Shown here: piece after piece, positions 22,152-32,058 of the stretch
Position numbering within the stretch: position 1 is the first letter of the stretch
How the letters are laid out: the number at the start of each line of letters is the position of its first letter
Assembly (NCBI GenBank): GCA_946408385.1
Contig: CAMJSB010000005.1
Location: 1 to 64,000, forward strand
Length of the DNA stretch: 64,000 nucleotides
Source: an uncultured bacterium
GTDB taxonomy: Bacteria; Patescibacteriota; Gracilibacteria; Absconditabacterales; Absconditicoccaceae
Direction of reading: 5' to 3'
Notes under the pieces: model-generated
The model's input: only the letters and a program-made list of their open reading frames with translations
Databases searched by the model: none
Told to the model about the DNA's origin: nothing
Translations under genes and position numbers: made by a program

Positions 22152-23441
22152 TTATAATACTTTAGTTAAGAATAAAACTCATAATGTTATCAAGATAATT
22201 CCAGCTACTAATCTCATAATCTTTTTATTGCTAACTTTATTGATAGCTAAGTCTCCATCTTTAGTTTTGAATGCTGATATTCCAAAGTATATTCCAAATA
22301 TTATTATTAATAATGGTAGGATGAAGAATAAATTATAAAGTCATAATGCTGCGAAAATGTTGACTTTATCTCCTACAGCTCCTACATAAGCTAAAGGAAT
22401 TCAAATAGTACAAGGCAGTTCCACGAATGTTGAAAGTACAGCAAGTATAAATGCACTCATGTATGTTCATTTTTTTGTAACATATTCCAAAGTTGGTTTT
22501 GCCCATTTAGGAATAGCGAGTGAAACTCATTTTCCATATCGGAAGAAATCTTTTATCTCGATTAGTCATAGTATGATAGCTAATCCTCAGATTATGTATT
22601 TTACTGTAGATATATATTCCAAGAAAAAGTCTGTGGAGAATAGCAATCTATGCATTCCGTACATTATTGCAGAATATAGCACGAATGTAGTTACCACAAA
22701 TATTAATCCTGAATACAATACTTTCTTTCTAGATCCAACTGAAACCAAGTAAGTTAGTAAGAAAATCAGAACTCCAAACATACAAGGATTAATTCCATCC
22801 GCGAATCAAAGAGCTATTCCAAATAAAATTGGTCCAGCTTTTTTTAATGATATTTCTTTTCAAAAAATTTTAGTAGTTTGATTTTCATCTGATTCATCAA
22901 TATTTCATTGTAGCTCGCATCAGTTTTCATCATTTCAATCACAGCTATATTTTTCTTCCTGAGCCTCTTCATCACTACATTCTATGACTAAGTTAGTATT
23001 TTGTTCATCTTCAATTTCATCTGGAAGACATTCATCATCACCTTTTTTAGTCGCATACTTTTCTAATAAGTTAACTGTTTTATCATAGTTGGCTCATATA
23101 AAGTAATCATCTCACATAACCACGACAGGAACACTATTAAATTCAGTTCAAAATTGTTCTCCATATTCTTTCATCATTTCTCTATTCTCTTTACTATAAT
23201 ACACTTCATATCATGTAACCTTGAAGTTGTAAGTTTCCTTCAAAGTATCTAAATATCACTCTTCAGCTTTACAATGAGGACAAGTCTTTCAATAAAATAA
23301 AATAAGTTCAGCTGCATTTGAATTTAAGTCAGGGTTATTATTTCACTTTTCATTCATTTTTGGAATAAAGATAGCTAAACAAATTCAAACAATAGCTATC
23401 AAAGCAATCACTATACTCAAAACTAAATTTTTATTTTTCAT
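22152..23441 (-). CDS. Thioredoxin-like domain fused to CcdA/DsbD membrane domain
   Basis: 429 residues. An N-terminal anchor is followed by an extracytoplasmic thioredoxin-like domain with FYGKTCPHCKAEE (CxxC), an acidic Cys-containing linker of about 60 residues, then six membrane segments with the DsbD/CcdA Cys motifs FADGINPCMFGVL and TFVELPCTIG. CcdA domains carry electrons across the membrane to extracytoplasmic thiol proteins. The order (thioredoxin first) is the reverse of classical DsbD. It may keep the many exported Cys proteins of this window reduced or correctly paired. Confidence 0.87.
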
Positions 23442-23519
23442 TTAACAAAATTATCGGATAAATACCAATAATATAACTGTATGATTATGGCCAAAAAAAT
23501 CAACATAAAATCTGGTTGA

Positions 23520-24980
23520 CTAAAAGTTGTTTGCAAAATATGTAACTGTAATCATAAAAATTATAAGCAAGACAATCCAGAAAATGATTTTTCTATGTTT
23601 TTTTCTTTCAGTGTAGAGCGTTCATATAAATTCCCTAATAAAAGCATTAATCCAGAAATATCTTTTGGTCTTAGATCACATTCATTCAAAGTATAATCAC
23701 TGTTCAGTAGCCAGTAATCCTGCTCTAAGTATATGGTATTTAGTCGTAGAAAATGCAATATTAGCATTTTTATTATTTATCAATTTGTTTGAAAATTTGA
23801 TATTCTCATATGTATTTTTGGCTTTATCTTCTATCAAAATATTTTTTTCATCAATTCATTTTTTTATTAAATAATTCTTCATGGCTTCAGCTTCGGATAT
23901 TATTTCATCACTACCTTTACCACCAGATGGCACAAAAATCAGATCTTTTCATCCAGCTTTTAATTGCTTATTTCTAAAATCAATTGCTTTATCTACTCTT
24001 CATTTTAATAAATTAGTTAGGCTTCCATCTTTTCTCATCTTACATCATAGTATTATTATATAATCTTTATCAAAATTCAGCTTTTTTCTGGCAGCTTTTA
24101 GAGCAATTACAATCGTACCAATGAATATACATTCTAGATACACAACAGTTAAATAAACCAAAGATTCCACAAAATCATATATATAAACTCATGGTCAATT
24201 CTGATTGTAGATATCAAGTCTGTGAAATTTGAGTAAAAATCTATATACCCAGTCAGGTAGAAATGTGGATACACATAGGAAAATTCACATGAATAAACCT
24301 AATAAATTTTTTACTGAAAATCATTCTTTTATAATCAAGACAATATTACTTATGGTTACAAAAGTGAAAGTTATTAGAGCGATAGGAAGCAGAATTATAG
24401 AAAAACTAGACATAGAACCGATAGATTTTGTGATAGTGTCATAAACTCAATTATAATTAAAAATGGAGAGAAAATTACTTAATACAAAGAATGAAACGAA
24501 AATAATTACTCATAGGTATGTAATATTTCTATATTGATACAGATTTTTCTTAATACTTATTTTATAGCTCTTAATTAGCATGTAGAGGATATATGAGAGA
24601 AGAATAGTGAAGCAAATCGGAAGAATTTCGCATCCATTACTTTTACCAAAATAATTATTATCAGTTATAATCATTGATTTATGTACATAAATTGATTTAC
24701 TGGAAAGAGTATCGCCATCAGTTTCTAGGCTCATAAAAACCTTACCAGGCTTTTTGGATTTGATAGTTACCAAATATTTTCCTTTCTCTATCTTCTCTTC
24801 TAGAATTTCTATATTATCTTGATGGTCTAATATTAAGTTATAATTTTCATATTGTTTTCCATATAGTTCAAATGGAACAGTATATGTATTACCTTTTGTC
24901 AAAATCACAAAAGCTGAGATAATCACTAAAATGATTGTTAGAATTAGTAAAGTTTTCTTTTCTTTTTTTAATTCTTTCAT
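23520..24980 (-). CDS. Multi-pass membrane protein with C-terminal DUF218 (YdcF/SanA-like) domain
   Basis: 486 residues. An N-terminal anchor, an extracytoplasmic domain of about 100 residues, and five to six membrane segments precede a DUF218 domain: DYIIILGCKMRKDGSLTN, LIFVPSGGKGSDEIISEAEA, ILIEDKAKNTYENIKFS and STTKYHILRAG. DUF218 proteins such as SanA, ElyC and YdcF act in envelope integrity. Many UGA codons lie inside. The link between the N-terminal domain and DUF218 is unusual but the frame is unbroken. Confidence 0.8.
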
Positions 24981-25349
24981 GATTAAGCAACTTTAAATAA
25001 CATGATTTAATTATACAAAAACGGATTCCAAAATAAAGCATAGATAATGCATAGATAAAACAAAAAATGGCTATCTACCAAATAGCCATTTCTTCTATAA
25101 GGTTCTACCACACGCACATAATGATATAGATTTTTTTAAAAAAAGCAAATTTTTTAATACTTTTTATAAAATGTCAATAACTTGTCAGAAAATTCAAATT
25201 CTGAATGGGGTTTATTGATTGTAACTAAAATGTGAAATGTAGACATGTTTTGAATTATATTAGACAGAAGTGTAAAATCAGATTTTTTCTTTATTTTATT
25301 AAAAATTTTGATATATGTAAGATATATTTAAATTATCACTACAAAAAAC
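24981..25349. other. Gene-free gap with a minus-strand terminator
   Basis: 369 bases, very AT-rich, no supportable gene. A strong minus-strand terminator lies at 25066-25090, although no minus-strand gene reads into it, which hints at a short minus-strand RNA. A TTGACA box lies at about 25171-25176 on the minus strand. TATAAGGTTCTACCACAC at 25095-25114 resembles part of the RNA at 41.3 kb. Confidence 0.4.
25066..25090 (-). terminator. Orphan terminator
   Basis: AATGGCTATCTA ccaa ATAGCCATT with a T run on the minus strand only. No gene ends here. Confidence 0.6.
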
Positions 25350-25742
25350 ATGAACGAAGTATTAGAATTTCTCAGGAATTGTTGAACTTATTATTTAGCA
25401 ACTGTTGAATGAGATCAGCCAAGAGTTAGACCATTTGGGACTATAAATGTTTTTGAAGGTAAACTTTACATTCAAACTTGAAAATCAAAGAATGTTTCCA
25501 GACAAATTCAATCTAATCCAAAGGTGGAGATTAGTTGATTTTTTGATGGAAGATGGATTAGAGTTTCATGAGAATTAGTCAGAGATGATCGTGTAGAAGC
25601 AAAAAAATCGATGTTGGATAGATATCCAGAGCTTAGAGGAATGTACGATGAAAATGATGATAATACAGAAGTTCTGTATTTCAAAAATGCAACTGCAACC
25701 ATATACTCGTTCACAGAAGCTCCTAAAGTTATTGATTTATAA
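25350..25742 (+). CDS. Pyridoxamine 5'-phosphate oxidase family protein
   Basis: 130 residues of the split-barrel flavin-binding fold: NCGTYYLATVEGDQPRVRPFG is the typical start, followed by YIQTGKSKNVSRQIQSNP and RVSGELVRD. The family binds FMN or F420 and reduces small molecules; it is a general-purpose flavoprotein rather than a PdxH. It converges on a small minus-strand gene, only one base apart. Confidence 0.88.
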
Positions 25743-25743
25743 T

Positions 25744-25959
25744 TTATTTTTTCTTTCCCGTTTGTTTCACTATCCCATATTTTTCAAGTAGTTCAATAAT
25801 TTCATCATGTTTATCTGAAATTTCATTTTTTAGAAAAGTATCAGCATGTCGAACAGCGATATTCAGATTTTCATAACCTTTCAGAATTCCATCAATATCA
25901 GATTCAGACTTTACTTCAGATTTAAATTTTTTTGAAAAAAATTCAAAAAGCTGATTCAT
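25744..25959 (-). CDS. Small hypothetical protein (71 residues)
   Basis: ATG at 25959 to TAA at 25744. Helical, charged, Lys-rich tail (KYGIVKQTGKKK). No membrane segment. It ends one base from the convergent oxidase gene and lies 34 bases downstream of the Nudix gene, probably on its transcript. No family recognised. Confidence 0.5.
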   Translation of the reverse strand: MNQLFEFFSKKFKSEVKSESDIDGILKGYENLNIAVRHADTFLKNEISDKHDEIIELLEKYGIVKQTGKKK

Positions 25960-25993
25960 ATCCAAGATTCTATGTCAATTTAGGATTAGTTTG

Positions 25994-26425
25994 TTATTCA
26001 CTAAAGTAATCATCGAGATAATAATCGACTAAATGCTTCGTTGGAGAATATAGATTCTTTGGTAGATTGTTTAAGTCAAATCGCTTCCATTCATCTTCTT
26101 TAGTCGGTTCCATACATTTTAATTCTCAGCTAAATTTTTCACATAGCAATCATATTGTCACAAAGTGTCTATCTGAAGCGATATCATCTAAGGCAGCAAA
26201 AACTTTTGGATTCAAAATATCCAGATTTGTTTCTTCTTTGACTTCTCTAATGGCAGCCTGAATTATAGTTTCGTTATATTCTTGCTTTCATCATGGGAAA
26301 CTCCGAGTGTCTGGTTCATGGATTCATCATGTATCTTGTTTGTTTTTACATCTATGTCAGAGTAAAACTTTATTTCAATCCTTTATAATAATTCAGACTC
26401 AGATTTTGATGTGATTGGTAGTCAT
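25994..26425 (-). CDS. NUDIX hydrolase (MutT-like)
   Basis: 143 residues. The Nudix box reads GGKQEYNETIIQAAIREVKE followed by ETNL, a full match to Gx5Ex7REUxEExGU with both first Gly residues from UGA. The start IGVGIIIKDGNKVLLGHR fits nucleotide-cleaning 8-oxo-dGTPase or cytidine-triphosphatase types. Substrate cannot be told from sequence. Confidence 0.9.
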
Positions 26426-26591
26426 ATAAGGTTATAAGAAAACTAAACATTGAATTCTATATAGTTATTTTGTTTTAGAATAAAAGACTAGCAATAAAAA
26501 ATTGTTTCATAAAAAGTCTTTAAAAATTTGACAAAATTGATGAGATTTATTATACTATTTGTAATATGTCTTTTATTTATTATTTAATAAA

Positions 26592-27362
26592 ATGACTATA
26601 GAAAGACCTGAGCCTAAAGATTAATTTAAAAATACTATATTAAAGTTAAAGAAATTAAAATCTGAAATAGAGAAATTAGAAAATCCAATAAAAAAAGCAT
26701 GAGAAAAAATAAGTGAACTACAAAAAGAAAAATTGGAAGAGTCTACATTAAAAGAGGTTAAAGATATTATTAAATCAGATTATAAAAATTTAAATGACGA
26801 AGTTTTGTCAGAATTAAACATAAAATTGGATGGTAAAAAAGAAGAACTAATGGAATGCTGGTCTAAATATGAAGAATTGAAAGGGCCAAAACCAAAATTC
26901 CTTCCTTTTTTTATGTGATACCTTTGATATAATGTATGTAGCGATAAAAATGATTATTTATCAGTTGTTGATTATTCGATGGGTGCAAAGTCTAATAGAT
27001 TATTTTTGATAAATATGAAAACTAATGAAGTCGAGATAAATACTACATGTATGCAATGACAGTGAAAAAATTGAGTACAAACATTTTCCAACCAAAATGA
27101 GAGTTGGCAGTCAAGTATCGGATTGATGCAGATATCTAGTGAAAGAGATCTTAGAGATGAGCGTACATATGGATGAGTTCAACCTTATAAAGAAAAAGAC
27201 AAAAAGCTTATAGTTTATTGAAAAGAGCAATGATTTAATGATAATGTTTGGAATCGTTATATCTACATGCATACTTGAGATGCAAGTAAGTGATGTTTTA
27301 CATTGCCTCAAAATAATATATGACATGATATACTGAAAAAATGGCATTTTGAGGTGTGATAA
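26592..27362 (+). CDS. Murein L,D-transpeptidase-like (YkuD_2) gene with an in-frame UAA near its start
   Basis: A natural ATG at 26592 is followed ten codons later by TAA (26622-26624). The frame then continues for 245 codons to TAA at 27360. After a coiled-coil part comes a YkuD_2-like domain (PF13645): VDYSMGAKSNRLFLINMKTN, FSNQNESWQSSIGLM, EQGFNDNVWNRYIYMHTG and the catalytic SKGC. Alternative starts are rare; TTG at 26733 would keep the catalytic part. Either the gene is broken, the TAA is a sequence error, or translation starts inside. No signal peptide is visible. Confidence 0.65.
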
Positions 27363-27498
27363 TGTCATTTTATCCAGATGCAAAATATTTAAAGAAAACT
27401 AACTTATTGAGTTAAATTAAATACAATTATATTTTTTAATTGTTTATTTTTAGGATTTCTTTATATTCAATTCATTATTTATATAATGAAATTTTTGA

Positions 27499-28641
27499 AT
27501 GCACAATAAATTAAAGTTCACAATCTTGAAACAGAAATGAAATGCAAGAGTAGGAGAAATCGAACTAAATGGAGTAAAAATCCAGACTCCTATTTTTATG
27601 CCAGTTTGAACTAAAGCAACGATAAAATGAATAATTCTTGATTTACTTCGTGATTCACATTATATTTGAACTCATATCGAACCTATAAAATTGATTCTTG
27701 CAAATACATTTCATCTATATTTACGTCCAGGGAATGAATTAATTAAGGCGGCTTGATGATTGCATAAATTTGAAAATTGGAATGATTGATTAATTTTGAC
27801 AGATAGTGGAGGATTTCAAGTTTTTAGTCTATGACTTGGAAAGAAAGATGATAAATGATTTTCTCATAATGTAAGAATGAAGTTGACCGAAGAATGAGTA
27901 AAATTTTCATCTCCACACGATGGAAGCAAACATTTTTTTACTCCAGAAAAGGTAGTAGATATTCAGTCAGATTTTGGTTCAGATATTATGATGGTATTGG
28001 ATGTATGTTCTCCATGAGATGCAGACAAAAAACATACAGCTAGGCAAATGCAGATGACTCATCGCTGGGCAAAGAGAGCTTTTGAGCATTTTGGACCAAA
28101 ATATGATGAAACGAGGGGAGTTTTGTTCCCAATAGTTCAATGATGAACATATCTAGATTTACGTCAGGAGTCTCTTGAATTTTTATCTCAATATGCACGA
28201 GATGGAATAGCAATTGGGGGAGTTAGTGTTTGAGAAGAAAGATCGAAGATTGAGGAAGTTATTCAGTATACTGCACCTAAGTTACCAAATGATAAGCCGA
28301 GATATTTGATGTGAGTATGAACTCCTGCAGATTTTCGTTTTGCGATAGAACAGTGAATAGACATGTTTGACTGTGTGAGTGCGACTAGATTAGGGAGACA
28401 TGGAATTATATTTTCAGATGAATGAAATATCAAAATAACTAATGCAAAATATGCTTCAGATTTTTCTCCTTTAACTTCAAGTTGTGACTGTTATGCATGT
28501 AGAAATTTGACTAAAGCATATTTTCACCACTTATTGCGTGAAAAGGAAGTGCTTTGATGAGCGTTGTTATGACTCCATAATATCGTTTATCTCGAGCGTA
28601 TTTTGGAAGATTGGAAGAGAAAATTTTTAGCAGAATGATAA
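27499..28641 (+). CDS. tgt: Queuine/preQ1 tRNA-ribosyltransferase
   Basis: 380 residues. The catalytic core [12 protein letters not shown] contains the nucleophile region, QGGTYLDLR binds preQ1, MFDCVSATR is conserved, and [10 protein letters not shown] plus a downstream His forms the zinc site. Tgt exchanges guanine 34 of Asp, Asn, His and Tyr tRNAs. It stands without other queuosine genes, so the base is likely salvaged. Many motif Gly residues are UGA. The next gene starts 2 bases after the stop. Confidence 0.96.
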
Positions 28642-28643
28642 AA

Positions 28644-29444
28644 ATGAATAAGGAAGTTTATCCAGAAGCATATGTGGATGTGAAAAGTCTTAATCCAAAT
28701 CGGATCACTGAAAATTTTTTGGATTTTATGAGTTTGAATGTAGAAGAATTGAAAGGTAAAAATATAACGAGTATTGGGTGATGATTTTGAATATTTGAAA
28801 TGGATATGGCAAAAAATTGAGCGAGTGTGACGGTAGTTGATCCAATGTTTATGAACAAACAATGAATTGATGCAAAATTAAAAGAAAATATTAATTGGAT
28901 GAAATGAAAAAGTAGATGGAAACTTGAAAATAAGTTTAAAGAGATGAAAGCAGAAATAGCTAAAATTCTTTTGGAAAGTGAGGATGAAAAAGAATTACTG
29001 GAAGCTCAAGAAAGATTAAAACGATACGATGAGCGTCAAGTGGAAATTGAGGAGTGTTTGCGTAGACGTAAAATATTAATGGAACATTTAAAAACTCGAA
29101 AAGAAAATCAGAGTAAATATTGATTGATTCTAAATCCATCTTCATGAGATGCTATAAAATGAATAGATAATGGTAGTCAGGATATAGTTCTTATAGCGCA
29201 TACTTTATCGCATATTTATAATAAATCGGATTGTGATATTGTAAATTTTTTATCTGAAGCTTCAAAAATATTAAAATCTGATTGAAAATTTTATATTATA
29301 GATTATATACGAGATATTCCGGAAGTGGAGAAAATTCTTGAAAAAACTAAGTTAAAAAATTATTATAAAGTGAATAAATGAAGTTTTGTGTGTTGCTTCG
29401 ATAAGGAGTGATTGGATGGATTTTTGGATAAGGAGTTGAAATAA
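28644..29444 (+). CDS. Methyltransferase-like protein with coiled-coil insertion
   Basis: 266 residues. An AdoMet motif I-like segment SIGGGFGIFEMDMAKNGA and VTVVDP is followed, not by motif II, but by about 100 highly charged helical residues (KEMKAEIAKILLESEDEKEL). The fold resumes with IVLIAHTLSHIYN and DGKFYIIDYI. This looks like a class I methyltransferase with a long helical insertion. It follows tgt with a 2-base gap, so may modify tRNA, but this is inference. Confidence 0.68.
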
Positions 29445-29494
29445 AGGTTATTATATGATGAAATAAAGCTTTTTATTTTAGTAATTTCTTTATT

Positions 29495-30208
29495 ATGGAA
29501 TATCCAAAATATCAAATTAATTTTATGCCTGAAGCTTATTATTGATGCTGTAGTACTGCCTGTTTTATGGGGATACTCAATTATTTTTGGTATACTCAGT
29601 TTAATATGAAAGATACTCGAGATGTTATGAAAATTGCTAAAATGGGTAGATATGAATATGGTAAATGATTGAATGAGGTGGAAATGGCGTATGCTCTTTC
29701 TAGATTATGATTTAAGGTAACTTATGCTAGTAACTCAACATATGAAAATGATTTGGCATATGTTCAGGATCCTAAAAGTTATATTGATAAGGCGTTTGAG
29801 AATTATGAAACTGAAGAGTTTCTAAAAGATGGGGTGTGGACAGATATGAATTGAAGCAATACGTTTGATTTGTATGATACATTTGCTATGAAAAAAGTTT
29901 TAGAAAGTGATGAAATTGACAAAATATATGAAACAGATTTGGTATCTGTTGTAAAAAAGTTTCAGGATGAAGATACCTTATTTATATTGGCTTTAAATTG
30001 GTATGCTTTATATGATCAGCCTCGTGAAGAATGAATTAGTGGTGGCCATGTAGTGCTTTGCAAATGATACAAAGATTGAATGTTTGAAATTTATGATTCA
30101 GGACCAGAGAAAAAACCTGAGTTTATATCGGAAGAAAGGGTAATGAAAGCAATGTTAGATCAAACTGATGAGTATGATGTAATAGTTGTGCAAAATAAAA
30201 ACGAGTAA
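29495..30208 (+). CDS. C39-like cysteine peptidase family protein
   Basis: 237 residues without signal peptide. A likely active-site Cys lies in YYGCCSTACFMGILNYF and a His in GGHVVLCKGYKDG, followed by YDSGP, the order Cys...His...Asp of papain-like C39 and peptidase-like proteins. Such domains cleave leaders of exported peptides or act as bacteriocin-related proteases. It follows the tgt unit at 50 bases. Confidence 0.65.
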
Positions 30209-30264
30209 TTGAAAGTCCGCAGTATTTAGTTATATTAAATTTGTTTATTCTATTATAGAATACT

Positions 30265-31308
30265 ATGTATTTCGCAGTAGTAGGGAATTTCCCAGAAATT
30301 ACATTAGCAGAATTAAAATTGATTGATGCAAAAGATATCAAAAAAGTTTGAAAGCATTTGATAGTTTTTGATACAAAAAAAGAGGATCAGATTCCATCTT
30401 TGGCTTCACTTGTGAAATGGTGAAAAATAATCTCAATTTCTGAAATTCAAAATTACGTTGGAGATAAGAGAATCCTTTGAATGGAAGATAAAAATCAAGC
30501 TATAAAATTCAAAAAACAACTTAATCTAAAAAGATATAAAGAAGTCTGACTTTTGCATACGGATATGGATGTAAAAAAGAAATGAATTGAACTAATCAAA
30601 ATTTGAGCAGAATGGTGAATCGTCCTTGGATATCAAAATATAAAACTGTATGAATTAGCAGATTTTGATAAACCTGGTCGTAGTATGCAGATGTGAATGA
30701 TGCCTGCAAAACTTACACATACAATGATAAATATCGCATTATCACAGGCTGAGAATAAGAAATTTAAGTTAATCTACGACCCATTTTGTGGAACTGGAAC
30801 TACATGAATTATAGCAAATTATTTATGATATGATTTTATAGGTTCAGATATCAAACTTTGATTTGCACTCAAAAACCAAGAATGGTGGAAAAATAATAGA
30901 AATTTCCATAATCAGATTTTTGATTTTTTTGATCAAGATATTTCAAAGCCATTGGATGAAAAATTATTCGCTCCATTGCTTGACCATGAAACTTTGATAG
31001 TAACTGAGGGATGGCTTTGACCAATTATTAAGCAGTCTACTACAGCAGAGCAAGTTTATGAATATCAGCGTTGGGTAAAGAATTTATATTTACAATTTAT
31101 CCAGACTATCGCAGATTTCTATGACCAACATGATGCAAAAAGACCAGTAATGGTATTTACGATACCGGTTTATATTGGTCATGAAAATATAATTCAAGAC
31201 TTGATTACATTATTATGTGAGAAATTACAATGGAACTTAGATGTGATTGATGAACTTTATAAAAGAGAAAATCAAAAAGTCTGAAGAAAAATTATGATTT
31301 TAAAATAA
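30265..31308 (+). CDS. Trm11-like tRNA guanosine N2-methyltransferase (UPF0020)
   Basis: 347 residues. AdoMet motif DPFCGTGTTGIIANYLGYDFIG is followed by the catalytic TEGWLGP, a variant of the (D/N)PPY-type motif used by Trm11 and related (S/T)EGxxG enzymes. The N-terminal part (MYFAVVGNFPEITLAELK) matches the RNA-binding start of that family rather than a full THUMP domain. Probably methylates tRNA at G10 or a nearby guanosine. Ends at a bidirectional terminator. Confidence 0.82.
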
Positions 31309-31321
31309 TTAATATTAAAAT

Positions 31322-31352
31322 AAAATAGCGCGGGAAATCCACGCTATTTTTC
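31322..31352. terminator. Bidirectional terminator between Trm11-like gene and small membrane gene
   Basis: AAAATAGCG cgggaaatcca CGCTATTTTT. The minus-strand stop codon of the membrane protein gene is inside this stem. Confidence 0.8.
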
Positions 31353-31613
31353 TTTGGAGTGGCTGGTAAGGCTGAATACAGCAATTAAGCCTGTCAGTAA
31401 TACTGCTACGAAAATGAATTTCCGCAGTATACCACTCTCTGTGAAGAGATTGACTGTAGCATACGGTGTTACTAACATTTGTCCTGTGGCGAGCAATGCC
31501 CAGGTGCTTTTTTTGGTGGTGCCTTTGGTGGTCCACAGCTGGAAAATAGCTATGCAGGCTAGGATTGCTCCTATAGCACCCATAATCCATAGAACTACTT
31601 GAGTTGTTGTCAT
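31344..31613 (-). CDS. Small membrane protein without UGA codons (89 residues)
   Basis: ATG to TAG. Three membrane segments (VLWIMGAIGAILACIAIF, ALLATGQMLVTPYATV, FIFVAVLLTGLIAVF). It resembles small proteins of the SemiSWEET/PQ-loop size class (LWTTKGTTKKSTWALLATGQ), but no PQ motif is clear. All seven Gly residues use GGN codons, unlike the neighbours where about half are UGA, and base composition is higher in G+C. That suggests recent transfer or strong expression bias. Confidence 0.7.
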   Translation of the reverse strand: MTTTQVVLWIMGAIGAILACIAIFQLWTTKGTTKKSTWALLATGQMLVTPYATVNLFTESGILRKFIFVAVLLTGLIAVFSLTSHSKEK

Positions 31614-31694
31614 AACTTTAATTATTTTTTGGTTTGAGCTTTGTTAATATAAGCATTTTTCAAAAAAAAGTCAACCTATATTAAAAATAAAAAA

Positions 31695-31715
31695 AAGTGC
31701 CAGAAACTGGCACTT
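31695..31715 (-). terminator. Minus-strand hairpin with T run
   Basis: AAGTGCCAG aaa CTGGCACTT, then eight T on the minus strand. It is a second terminator after the SRP RNA unit. Confidence 0.7.
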
Positions 31716-31769
31716 GCGAGAGTTTGTATAATTAACTAATAGATTTGACTTTATTATTTCAATATGAAA

Positions 31770-31964
31770 AGAAAAATCCCTCCACGAAACGTAGAGGGAA
31801 CAGAGATTCGGAATGCATACTGGCACACGCAATTTCAGAGAATGGCTGCTACCAAGCCAACTCACATTCTGTCATTATCTCTGAAGATTAGTTACTTTCT
31901 TAACTCCACATTAGCTCGTACGCCATAATGTGTTGATGAGCGAAGAGTTAACTTATCTAACGTA
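31770..31964 (-). ncRNA. ffs: Signal recognition particle RNA (probable)
   Basis: The minus strand reads ...GGTAGCAGCCATTC...TTGCGTGTGCCAGTATGCA. E. coli 4.5S RNA has GGAAGCAGCCAAGG...GACGCGTGTGCCGGGATGTA with nearly the same spacing (13 against 12 nt), so two conserved blocks match. GAATG / CATTC and TTCAGA / TCTGAA close the domain IV helix. 5' hairpins (GTTAACTC / GAGTTAAG, CACATTA / TAATGTG) may form an Alu-type domain. The terminator CCCTCTACG / CGTGGAGGG plus T run ends it and a good promoter precedes it. The tip of domain IV is not canonical, so this is probable, not certain. Confidence 0.62.
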
Positions 31965-31970
31965 GTTTAC

Positions 31971-31998
31971 GTTATAAAGATTTAACCTTTTATTTCAA
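31971..31998 (-). promoter_or_regulatory. Promoter of the SRP RNA
   Basis: -35 TTGAAA (31993-31998), 16-base spacer, -10 TATAAC (31971-31976). Same layout as the promoter of the 15.2-kb RNA. Confidence 0.6.
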
Positions 31999-32016
31999 TA
32001 TCAATACAAAATAAAA

Positions 32017-32046
32017 AAAATAGCGGCCTAAGCGACCGCTATTTTT
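32017..32046 (-). terminator. Terminator of valS
   Basis: AATAGCGG cctaagcga CCGCTATT, with a run of eight T on the minus strand, 13 bases after the valS stop. Confidence 0.8.
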
Positions 32047-32058
32047 AATATGTAAATT

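Noticed and set aside
31770..31964. 23S rRNA L11-binding-site mimic (ribosomal leader)
   Set aside because: GTTGGCTTGGTAGCAGCC resembles it, but the GCGTGTGCC block with SRP spacing, the private promoter and terminator, and no ribosomal gene downstream favour SRP RNA.
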